The notes under the pieces were generated by a model that searched no databases, had not been told where the DNA came from, and saw only the letters and a program-made list of their open reading frames with translations. This document shows, piece after piece, positions 1 through 7,985 of a stretch of DNA of 10,000 nucleotides. Numbering within the stretch: the first letter of the stretch is position 1; each line of letters opens with the position of its first letter. The DNA is taken from NCBI RefSeq assembly GCF_042767895.1, contig NC_091555.1, positions 39,132,128-39,142,127 of the forward strand, read 5' to 3'. The translations under genes were made by a program, and so were the position numbers. The DNA comes from Penaeus vannamei (Eukaryota; Arthropoda; Malacostraca; Decapoda; Penaeidae).

Positions 1-49
1 ATATTCATTAGAAAAAAGTGTTACGAAAATATTATAACAAGCAATTGCA

Positions 50-330
50 ATGATTATAATTATAGTGACATCCTTATAATTTTATTGTTATAATTATCAT
101 TATTCTTGTTTTTGTTTTATAATGATTATCATAACAATTGTAGAATTATTATTTATATTCATCTTTGTAATTATTGTCATTATCATTGCTGCAATAAGTA
201 CTGTTATATCATTATCACTATTGCCACTATTATTGCTACCATTTTAACTACAATTACAAGTAGTGGTATTTTATTATATATCTTATTACGATTATCATAT
301 TCTTTTTTATATAGAAATTTCGTTTGTCCG
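50..330. repeat. ATT/ATC-rich degenerate simple sequence
   Basis: Very AT-rich stretch built from degenerate ATT, ATC and ATTGTC words, with runs such as TTATCATTATT and TGTCATTATCATTG. Open frames across it are rich in Ile, Tyr and Cys and are by-products of composition. Similar short ATT/ATC patches recur at about 2590-2660, 5760-5830 and 8200-8240. No gene or regulatory element is recognisable. Confidence 0.6.
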
Positions 331-1260
331 AAATGCAGACTACTCATGCATTGCCTTCCCTTCCGTTCTTCCATATATTCTCTTTCATTACAGTATTTCA
401 CTTTCTCGTTTCTCACTATCAATTATCCCGGTTGCATATGTTGCATCTTTTCCCTCCTATGTTCCAAACAAAACTAAATTTTCTAAAAGCATTTCACGTT
501 GTTTATATTGTAAGTAAATACCGTAGTGTCTTCAGTATGTAGATTCGTGGTTACATAAGTGGAGTAAAGGAGAAACGGAGAGAAATTACTGTAGCTTAAA
601 TTCATAATTATATAACCACAACTATGCAGGATAGTATTTAGAACAGTTTATATTGCGTTTTTATGTCATGTTGTTTTTCTCCTTCCCTTAAATCATACAC
701 TAAGATCTTGGACTTCCCTCATTCTTCCGGGAATCATTGAAGTTCTGTTCTTAATTAATGCTTATAAAATGAAAATGTTCTTCATACTCACACTGACCTA
801 TGATAAGCATATTTTCCTTGTGAAATATTGAAAATCCTTGCGAAGTGAACTAAAAGAAAATAGTATTCTAGTATTTTGCAATGCACACTTCAGAAACTGC
901 TTTCTCGTTTCTCGTTGTTAGTTTATAGGAATGGAGACTAATCCTAAAATATCTATATCCATTTTACTTTTAATTTACTTTTATCTACAAATTTTGATGT
1001 ATTGACGAAGATCGAAGGTCATGTATTATAGTATATCCCATTTGAGTTCGTATTTTATATATTCAACACAGAAAACATACACTGAAAAAGTGTAGACACA
1101 CGGAACAATAATACATGCCAGCAATATAAGAACTATTTTGTATTTCCAAAGCACTTCATAAGATCGCCTTTAAAGGAAGTCTATCGGGTGATGGCACGTC
1201 TGCTCAAATCATTCGCAACATTTTTAAATTAATTTTGCGTCGAGAAAACTGTCTTCGAGT
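331..1260. other. AT-rich non-coding sequence, no recognisable feature
   Basis: Read on both strands, this stretch shows no long open frame, RNA gene, transposon end or extended repeat. Overlapping frames at 106-542 are short, Cys/Tyr/Phe-rich and lack a domain signature. Poly-pyrimidine patches such as TCTCGTTTCTCGTTG near 901 are ordinary for this background. It may be intergenic or intronic, and the window does not say which. Confidence 0.5.
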
Positions 1261-1267
1261 TTTGGTG

Positions 1268-1378
1268 TTTTTTTTTTTTTTTCTTTTCTTCTTCTTCTTC
1301 TTCTTCTTCTTCTTCTTCTTCTTCTTCTTCTTCTTCTTCTTCTTCTTCTTCTTCTTCTTCTTCTTCTTTCTTTCTTTC
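1268..1378. repeat. Poly-T run plus (CTT)27 microsatellite
   Basis: A 15-base T run (1268-1282) is followed by a short interruption and then an uninterrupted CTT array from 1288 to about 1368, about 27 units by count. The end degrades into TTTC units. On the minus strand it reads as GAA repeats, giving an artefactual poly-lysine frame at 1204-1392; the plus strand gives poly-phenylalanine. The perfect array suggests a young, length-variable microsatellite. GAA/TTC tracts are known to form triplex DNA, but nothing here shows a role. Confidence 0.95.
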
Positions 1379-1379
1379 G

Positions 1380-1835
1380 TCTCACGAACCATTCATGACG
1401 CAATCAAGATGGCTGTTGCAAGAATCGGGTATTGAGAAAGCTTGGCATTGCCTCTCTTGGACAGCTTTAGTTTTCTGTCCAAACCTTCGTATTTCTTTAA
1501 TTCTGTTTTGTCTGCGACCCGGCAGTATCTATTCTCTTTACGACTATTATCGATATCCGTTGTTTTATCATGTGCTCTGGACGAGAAAATATTGCATCCT
1601 CATTCGTCATCTTCATGTGTTTTTACTTAAACTTTTCTGCTCAACTGCCACTGTGCTCTTTCGTACATTTACATTGTGTATTTTTGTCACTTTCACATAA
1701 GATTGTATATCATCACCACTTCCTCAAACGTGTCATAGCTTTTCTGATTTACTTATGCTATGTACTATTTTAGAATTCAATGTGCAATCAATCATTTCTT
1801 GGCATATTTTGTAATATTTGCCTTTATTTGTACCG
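1380..1835. other. Non-coding sequence, no recognisable feature
   Basis: Overlapping short plus-strand frames (1395-1773) are Leu/Phe/Cys-rich, share no motif with a family I recognise, and have no codon-like structure. No splice-site pair, tRNA or repeat is evident. Composition is slightly less AT-rich than the flanks between about 1390 and 1600. Confidence 0.45.
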
Positions 1836-1894
1836 GACTCTTTCCTTTTTTTTTTTCTTTTTTTTTTTTATTTAATTTTATTTTTTTTTTTTTT
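1836..1894. repeat. T-rich tract bordering repeat copy A
   Basis: Near-homopolymer T, interrupted by a few C and A bases, sits directly against the left edge of copy A. On the minus strand it is an A-rich tail next to the repeat. A retroposed sequence could leave such a tail, but I found no target-site duplication, and a slippage-expanded T tract is the simpler reading. The left edge of copy B (5080-5095) has only a short version, with runs TTTTTT and TTTTT. Confidence 0.7.
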
Positions 1895-2308
1895 AGAACT
1901 TTTTCTATCCCTTTTTTCCTTGTCGAGTTTCCATAGCGCTTTCATTAACCTGTCATACGGTTATAGTATTGACATATCACTTCACACCCACCATATATCT
2001 CACTTCGAGAAGTCGGCATGTCTTCCCTTATGTGAACCGAAAGAAAAAATGCAACCTTTTAGCAAAATGAATCAGCGATAAGAAATAAAAATCAAATAAG
2101 ACACCATCTTAACAATAACAAGTATATCTATTCTTTAAGAAACGTATCACAAACCACTCAATACCAACGGAAAACAAAAGTAGGATGAAAACAATATAAT
2201 AAAATGAACAATAACAATCTCAACCTTCACCATCCAAACAGCCAAAGATAACACGAAGCCTCCATAAAAATTATAAACTGAGTACCCTTTCCCCTTACAC
2301 ACCTTGTA

Positions 2309-2491
2309 CGGTACATGCCAACAAACTCCAAAACACGTTCCCATTCTCGTCAAAACACGGGTCTATAGCCTGTGTGTGACGCATTCCCGTGTCGTATTTT
2401 CTTTCAATACGAAAACACGGAACGGAGACAGAACACAAGGACTACGTTGCCCAATTTCCTTGTTGGACATCGAACTTGGGTTTCGTGTTCA
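2309..2491. repeat. Core repeat, type I (A1)
   Basis: First of four related cores. It starts CGGTACATGCC, contains TGTGACGCATTCCCG at 2375-2389, and ends around an ACTTGGGTTTCGTG stretch. It aligns along its length with type II (3997-4197): shared CGGTACATGCC start, an ACACGG block before the 15-mer, then a matched AAGGACT/GAGGACT...TCCTTGT...GGGTTT series. It carries an imperfect hairpin just after the 15-mer (2387-2420). Confidence 0.8.
2387..2420. other. Imperfect inverted repeat in core A1
   Basis: Left arm CCGTGTCGTATT (2387-2398) and right arm AATACG-AAA-ACACGG (2406-2420) pair over 12 bp with a three-base bulge and a seven-base loop. The matching place in B1 (5556-5589) keeps the structure with one mismatch (ATTACG in the right arm). 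It could be a cruciform, RNA hairpin or dyad protein site. With only two nearly identical copies, conservation proves little. Confidence 0.6.
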
Positions 2492-2616
2492 ATGCCAGGT
2501 CGATCTGGTGTGGTCGTGTCTTCGGAGATAGGAAGGTTCTTGATTCATCAGTTCTGTGGTTTTCATTTCCATTGTCGATGTTTTCCTTACAGTAATTATT
2601 ACTATTATTGTCATTA

Positions 2617-3840
2617 GCGAAGGTGGTGGCATTATCATTATCATCATTACTCTTGTCGTTATTTTATATCCATGGTTATTTCATGATTAGTTGCCTTTCT
2701 TTATCATAGAATTTTAAAGAGTAAATACAATCATGAGACAATGGTCCTTCGTGCTTCTAACAAATGTCTTCTTCCTTAAAAACCTTTCTGCGATCTCTTG
2801 CAGTTTACACAATGACAGCTTTCTGCAGGTGCAATAATCGTAAATTCATCCCTTGAGCTATTGCTTTGCCGTTCCTGGATCTCTTCCGTTTGGCGCTCGG
2901 AAATTCGTACTTTTCAATTTCCTCTTAAACCTTTCGCATATGGAATAGCAAGCCCCACAAACAGGGTATATCTATGCTCTTTATATATCACAATAACCTC
3001 ACTTCTACTGCTTGGTCTGCCTGAACGAGAAAACGCTACGATATCATTCTTCTCTTTTTTGGTTCATGTCGGGAACGTGCGATCACTTAATACCCGTGCT
3101 TTCCGTTCCTCTTCACCCTGGGCCATTTTCCCTCAACACACATGCATTTCTTTTTACTGTTTGGATTTAGTGCACTTAAAGCAGAGGCTGTTAATCTTTT
3201 CTATTTTCTCACAAATTACCCTTGTATAAATATTTCCCTTCATTAGTTTGCTGTTAGTTATTTTCTATAATTTATTTTCTTATACATATTGTTTTTTTGT
3301 TTTTTTTTCTCGATCTTTCTCACTTTCTATCTTCTATTTTTAGTTTTTCCTTTTATCGATTCCTTGTTATATCTTTCACGCTATTAACCAAATTCCTTTT
3401 CCGACGTTTATAAACAATCTACTATTTCCTCTTAATGAGTAGAATGAATATTGCTTTGAATACTGTCTTTCCAAAGTTCGAGTAATACCCTTAATGATGT
3501 TACTACTGCTACGTGCCCATTACGAATTTTTACACAGATTCGTATGCCATTTCATGGTACATCACACTTTCTCCTTTAGTGAAATAATGACCTTTTCTTA
3601 GCTAAGGTTACTTCTTTTTTACCTATTTTCATTCCTAGGACAACATAACTAATAACAATATATATTCCAATAACTGAGCTAAAATTTATTGATGATAATC
3701 GTTTTTTTTTTTTTCGTTTCGTAAAATTTATTATTGGATATTTCATAATCAAACGTATAATATCCTAAAAATTTTAAAAAAGAATTTTAAAAATCTTATT
3801 TTCTAAAAAAATATAAAATAAAAAATAAAAAAAACACTGG
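2617..3840. other. A1-A2 spacer, non-coding
   Basis: Links the first and second cores. The part up to about 3120 is well conserved in copy B (5786-6290). It includes a frame at 2861-3229 whose first 70 or so codons are also open in B (6032-6262), but nearly all differences between the two change the amino acid. Beyond 3160 the two copies diverge into T-rich, then A/T homopolymer-rich sequence (3702-3714 and 3765-3834). No gene is supported. Confidence 0.55.
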
Positions 3841-3960
3841 AGTCAACACTAGAGACTGCACTTTCATAAACATTCCTCGATGCACCTACACTATACTTCA
3901 CTTAGGTATTCGGTCGAAGCTACATGCTCATGAACCAATCGATCTTCGACGGCACAATGA

Positions 3961-3970
3961 CTATATAAAC
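3961..3970 (+). promoter_or_regulatory. TATA-like sequence upstream of core A2 (weak)
   Basis: CTATATAAAC lies about 30 bases upstream of the type II core. The matching place in B2 reads GTATAAAC (about 6955-6962), and A1 has only AT-rich sequence there. The spacing would suit a TATA box, but the local AT content makes such words common. No start-site element is clear and no transcript evidence exists. Confidence 0.15.
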
Positions 3971-3996
3971 ATCTTAAACTCCGTGCGTATCACACG

Positions 3997-4197
3997 CGGT
4001 ACATGCCAGCGACCCCCAACACTCGCTACGGCAGGCATTCCAACCCGTTCCTGGCAGACACACGGCTGTTGACTGCCTGTGACGCATTCCCGAATCACGT
4101 GTTCATTTAGAATAGGGAACGAGTGGAACGAAGGGAGAAGACGAGGACTTGGTAGCCGAATGTCCTTGTGGAACACCGCTCCCGGGTTTTGTAATTC
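3997..4197. repeat. Core repeat, type II (A2)
   Basis: Second core, GC-richer than its surroundings, starting CGGTACATGCC with TGTGACGCATTCCCG at 4078-4092. In place of the type I hairpin it has CACGTG (4096-4101) inside a TTCCC (4087-4091) / GGGAA (4115-4119) inverted pair. Against B2, 4004-4152 has 4 differences in 149 bases, while the next 52 bases have about 11. A minus-strand frame (3961-4296) covers it, but the B2 equivalent carries a TAG inside the frame, so it is not read as a gene. Confidence 0.8.
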
Positions 4198-4845
4198 ACA
4201 CAACGTATGTTTAGTATCAGATGCTTTCGAGTTTTTTTCTTTTTTAACTCTCTGAAATCCAAGATGATGTCCATTTGCTTCTTGGAAAACTACCATCTGG
4301 ATTTTAAACGGTTATCATATTTCTTTTTTCATTTTGTCTCTCTCTTTTCATTTTTTTCTTTCTTAATCGGTCTCCCGACCTATGGGTTTGTCGTCCATTT
4401 GTCTTGCAAACACCTAAATACCGTATATCGCGACAGATAAGCTCCTCTTATCTAATTTGACGTGATTATTCAACAAAAGTTCAATTCGATGATTTACCAA
4501 GGCATTGGTATTGTTTTGTGTATGTCTGTTTTCTTTGCAGGTTCCTTTTTATTAATCTTGTACAAATACACATTGACCTTGGTGTCATATTCTGTACATG
4601 AAACGTAAATTCAGAAACATTTCCGGATATGCATTTCCACACTGCGTGTCCTGAAATCCTGCCCTTGGATCCTTCCAATTTCGGATTTTCCTGAATATTT
4701 TTTTTTGTTTTTCTTCATTCATGGAAAGTCTTTCCTGTTTTCGTAATGTTTTCCATCTTTTCTCCCTAGAATCACACCATTCCTACCATTTTCGTGCTAC
4801 CTTTTCGATCCTATGCTCCCCTACTACCCCAGTGTCCGCTAGCTT
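4198..4845. other. Right part of A2, non-coding
   Basis: Conserved in copy B in two blocks (about 4198-4250 and 4480-4845), with a divergent T-rich middle (4320-4365) that in B is shorter and unlike. Words such as CCTTGGTGTCATATTCTGTA and ACTGCGTGTCCTGAAATCCT are shared between copies. No open frame with coding character, RNA gene or mobile-element end is seen. Confidence 0.5.
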
Positions 4846-5052
4846 CATTCTCTCTATCTTCTCTTTCTCTCTTTCTCCCTGACTTATTCCCTTTCTCTCT
4901 TTCTTCCTGACTTTCTCTCCCTCTTTCTCTTTCTCACAAACTTTCTTTTTCCTTCCTCTCATTCATTCACACTCCTCTTTCTTTATTCTTTTTTCTCTTT
5001 CTCTCTCTTCTCTATTTTCTCTCTTCTCTCTCTCTTTCCTTCCCCTCTCTCT
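4846..5052. repeat. CT-rich (polypyrimidine) tract ending copy A
   Basis: About 200 bases almost entirely C and T. It contains an internal near-repeat of 22 bases, TTTCTCTCTTTC[T/C].CCTGACTT, at 4864-4885 and 4892-4913 (28-base period). The equivalent in copy B has the same pair. The purine strand reads GA-rich. Strong strand asymmetry of this kind can adopt triplex structures, but that is general knowledge and not a finding about this locus. Confidence 0.9.
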
Positions 5053-5080
5053 GGCAGACACACGGTTTTGAGATCACGTT
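5051..5080. repeat. Core fragment at the A/B junction
   Basis: CTGGCAGACACACGG (5051-5065) is an exact 15-base match to type II cores at 4051-4065 and 7048-7062. It is followed by GATCACGTT, resembling AATCACGTGTT at 4093-4103, with the sequence between the two removed. This looks like a collapsed piece of a type II core at the point where the two large copies meet, and is not present after copy B. Confidence 0.65.
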
Positions 5081-5497
5081 TTTTAGTTTATTTTTAGAAC
5101 TTCTATCCCTTTTTTCCTTGTCTAGTTTCCATGGCGCTTTCCCTAACCTGTCATACGGTTATAGTATTGACATAACACTTCCCCATACATCCCACTTCGA
5201 GAATTCGGGATGTCTTCCCTTATTTGAAGCGGCAGGAAAAATACGTTTTAGTAAAATGAATCAACGGTAAGAAATAAAAATCACACAAGACACCATCTTA
5301 ACAATAACAAACATATCAGTACTTTAAGCAACGTATCACAAACCACTCAATACCAACGGAAAACAAAAGTAGGACGAAAACAACATAATAAAGTGAACAA
5401 TAACAATTTCAACCTTCACCATCCAAACAGCCAAAGATAACACGAAGCCTCCATAAAAATATTAAGCTGAGTACCCCTTCCCCTTACACACCTTGTA

Positions 5498-5659
5498 CGG
5501 TACATAACCACAAACTCGTCAAAACACGGGTCTATAGCCTGTGTGTGACGCATTCCCGTGTCGTATTTTCTTTCATTACGAAAACACGGAACGGAGACAG
5601 AACACAAGGACTACGTTGCCCAATTTCCTTGTTGGACATCGAACTTGGGTTTCGTGTTC
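5498..5659. repeat. Core repeat, type I (B1)
   Basis: Third core, equivalent to A1, with TGTGACGCATTCCCG at 5544-5558. It lacks 20 bases present in A1 (2329-2348), removed between two CTC triplets. Type II cores have sequence in that place, so the longer A1 form looks ancestral. From 5515 it matches A1 almost perfectly, including the inverted repeat with one arm mismatch. Confidence 0.8.
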
Positions 5660-6990
5660 AATGCCAGGTCGATCTGGTGTGTTCGTGTCTTCGGAGATAG
5701 GAAGGTTCTTGATTCGTCAGTTCTGTGGTTTTCATTTCCATTGTCGATATTTTCCTTACAGTAATTATTACTATTATTGTCATTAATGATGGGGTGGCAT
5801 TGTCATTATCATCATTACTCTTGTCGTTATTTTATATCCATGGTTATTTCATGATTAGTAACCAATTTCATTATTATAGAATTTTAAAGAGTAAATACAG
5901 TCATGAGGCAATGGTCCTGCGTGCTTCTAATAAATGTCTTCTTCCTTAAAAAACCTTTCTCCAATCTCTTGCACTTTACACAATGACAGCTTTCTGCAGG
6001 TGCAATAATCATAAATTCATCACTTGAGCTATTGCTTTGCCGTTCCTGGGTATCTTCCGTTTTGCGCTCGGAAATTCGTACTTTTCAATTTCCTCTTAAA
6101 TCCTTCGCATATGGAATAGCAAGCCCCACAAACATGGTAAATCTATGCTCTTTATATATCACAATAACCTCACTTCTACTGCTTGGTCTGCCTGAACGAG
6201 AAAACGCTGCGATATCATTTTTCTCTTTTTTGGTTCATGTCGGGAACGTGCGATCACCTTAGACCCGAGCTTCCCTTTCCTCTTCACCCTGTTTGGTTAT
6301 AGTTCACTTATATGAGATAAATTGTATCTTTGCTTTTTTATTTTTTTTATTATTTTTTTTTTTTTTTACTCTCGTGTTTTGTTTTTTGTACTTAATATTG
6401 TGCAGATTATTGTATAATCCTTCATCTTGCCTTTTTCTTCTTTTTAGCCAGACACGTTTTCCGTCTCACTAATTACCCTTGAAGAAAGGTTTTACTTCAT
6501 TTATTTCTTCTTAGTTATCTCTGTATATTTTCTTTTATTCATTATTCGTTTTCTTTCTACTTCATTCTCACCGTTTTTACCATTCCTTACACAGGTTGTC
6601 CCAAACTGTATACCATATCAGTTGACATCATTCTTTCTCAATTGAAATTATCTCTCCTAAGTTAAAGTTAGTTCTTTATGACCTATTTTCATTCCAAGTG
6701 TAACATATTGACACTATACTTCCAAATAATTAAGATGAAATTTAACGATGGCAATATTCTTTATTTGGGTAAAAGATCATTCAACGTATTATTTCCTAAT
6801 AAAGAAATCTCAATTCTTTATTGTACTTCGTGGAATCAACGTAACAACGAGGCCATTCCCATAAATATTCCTCGATTCACCTTCTCTATATTTCACCTGA
6901 AGATTCGGTCGAAGCTGCAGACGCATAAATCGATCTCCGACGACACAGCGACCGTATAAACATTGTAAACCCTGACGCTGTACGTATCAC
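5660..6990. other. B1-B2 spacer, non-coding
   Basis: Equivalent to the A1-A2 spacer. Close match to A as far as 6290, then a T-rich region (6335-6370) and sequence with only scattered similarity (for example ACCTATTTTCATTCC at 6680, also at 3620). Similarity resumes near 6860. Open frames at 5725-5949, 6032-6262 and 6678-6959 have no domain and no coding-type substitution pattern. Confidence 0.5.
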
Positions 6991-7194
6991 GGACGTTGCA
7001 TGCCAGCGACCTCCAACACTCGCTACGGCAGGCATTCCAACCCGTTCCTGGCAGACACACGGCTATTGACTGTCTGTGACGCATTCCCGAAACACGTGTT
7101 CATTTAGAATAGGGAACGAGTGGAACGAAGGGAGAAGACGAGGACTTGGTTGACGAATGTCTTCGTTGAACACCGCACTCGGGTTTTGTACTTC
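6991..7194. repeat. Core repeat, type II (B2)
   Basis: Fourth core, equivalent to A2, with TGTGACGCATTCCCG at 7075-7089. Its central dyad is a perfect ten-base palindrome AACACGTGTT (7091-7100) containing CACGTG, one base better than A2. The minus-strand frame that is continuous in A2 is broken here by TAG where A2 has CAG (transition near 7065), which argues against a protein. Confidence 0.8.
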
Positions 7195-7747
7195 GTACGA
7201 CGTATGTTTCGTATCAGACTTTGAGTTTTTCTTTTTCATTCTTAACTCTCGGTTTTCATATTCCTTTTGTTTCATTTTCATTTTCTCTTTTTTCTTCACG
7301 CTTATTAAATTAGCACTTGATGGATTTCTCGCTAAATAGCGTATATCTCAAAAGATAAGCCCCTTTTATTTATTTATTTTTTATTCGTAATTATTCAACA
7401 TAAATTCAATTTGATGATTTACCAAGGGATGGGTATTGTTTCGTGTTTTTCTTTGTATGTTCCTTTTTATTAATCTTGTACAAATACACATCGACCTTGG
7501 TGTCATATTCTGTACCTGAAACGTAAATTCAGAAACATTTCCAGATATTCATTTCCACACTGCGTGTCCTGAAATCCTGCCATTGGAACCTTTCAATTTC
7601 GGATTTTCCTGATTTTTTTTTTTTATGGAAAGTCTTTCCTGTTTTTGTAATATTCTCCATCTTTCCTCCCCAGAATCACACCATTCCTACCATTTTCATG
7701 CTACCTTTTCAATCCAATGCTCCCCTACTACCCCAATGTCCGCTAGC
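7195..7747. other. Right part of B2, non-coding
   Basis: Matches 4198-4845 of copy A apart from the T-rich middle. Includes shared words such as TTATTAATCTTGTACAAATA and GATTTACCAAGG. No gene, RNA or mobile-element feature is seen. Confidence 0.5.
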
Positions 7748-7985
7748 TTCATTCTCTCTATTTCCTCTTTCTCTCTTTCTCCCTGACTTACTCCCTCTCT
7801 TTCTCTCTTTCTTCCTGACTTTCTCTCCCTCTTTCTCTGTCTCAAACTTTCTTTTTCCTTCCTCTCACTCATTCACACTCCTCTTTCTTTATTCTCTCTT
7901 TCCTCTTTCTCTATTTTCTCTTTTCTCTCTCTCTTTCCTTCCCCCCTCTCTCTCTTTTCTCTCTTTCTTTCAATCTCTCCATTCT
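7748..7985. repeat. CT-rich (polypyrimidine) tract ending copy B
   Basis: Equivalent of the tract at 4846-5052, somewhat longer, with the same internal pair (7768-7789 and 7801-7821). It produces a 200-residue Leu/Ser/Phe/Pro-rich frame (7698-8300) and a Glu/Lys/Arg-rich minus-strand frame (7873-8061). Both are composition artefacts, with no domain and no matching length in copy A. Confidence 0.9.

Larger units (their letters stand above)
1895..5050. repeat. Large tandem repeat, copy A (dimer A1+A2)
   Basis: About 3.15 kb that recurs in the same orientation and order at 5096-7985. Alignment by eye finds colinear blocks: 1895-2345 with 5096-5514; 2346-2616 with 5515-5785 (4 substitutions in 271 bases); 2617-3120 with 5786-6290; 3840-4215 with 6838-7215; 4485-5000 with 7410-7900. 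The interior 3160-3600 aligns poorly, and 3700-3840 in A is replaced by an A/T homopolymer-rich stretch. The unit holds two related cores (2309 and 3997) and ends in a CT-rich tract. No transposase, reverse transcriptase, terminal inverted repeat or target-site duplication was seen. It could be a local segmental duplication, a piece of a long-period satellite array, or a non-autonomous element duplicated in place. Confidence 0.88.
5096..7985. repeat. Large tandem repeat, copy B (dimer B1+B2)
   Basis: Second direct copy of the unit, starting about 45 bases after copy A ends. It is shorter than A because of several deletions: 20 bp matching A positions 2329-2348, 39 bp matching A positions 3121-3159, and a different interior between 6300 and 6600. 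It ends in a pyrimidine tract like that of A. Sequence after 7985 does not restart the unit, so only two dimers lie in this window. Reading frames in the two copies show amino-acid-changing differences at least as often as silent ones, so no coding constraint is visible. Confidence 0.88.

Noticed and set aside
2460..2553. Hammerhead-ribozyme-like words on the minus strand: CTGATGA (CTGACGA in copy B) followed by GAAAC and a CCCAA/TTGGG stem
   Set aside because: The sequence between the two core words is about 50 bases with no complementary stem II arms next to them, and no suitable cleavage-site base follows the last stem.
2372..2617. 81-codon plus frame repeated in copy B (5541-5786) with only four residue differences
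   Set aside because: All four base differences change the amino acid in this frame, there is no silent change, the end is Tyr-rich from ATT simple sequence, and no family is recognised. The match reflects DNA-level similarity of the repeat.
2861..3229. 122-codon plus frame partly shared with 6032-6262
   Set aside because: Over the shared part nearly all substitutions are amino-acid changing with about one silent, and the B frame stops early. This is the opposite of protein constraint.
3961..4296. 111-codon minus frame over core A2, related to 7063-7299
   Set aside because: The B2 equivalent is broken by a TAG, frames differ at both ends, and conservation follows the DNA core and not codon positions.
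1895..7985. LTR retrotransposon with copies A and B as long terminal repeats
   Set aside because: The copies are almost adjacent with no internal coding region, no primer-binding site or polypurine tract in the right place, and each copy itself contains a duplicated core.
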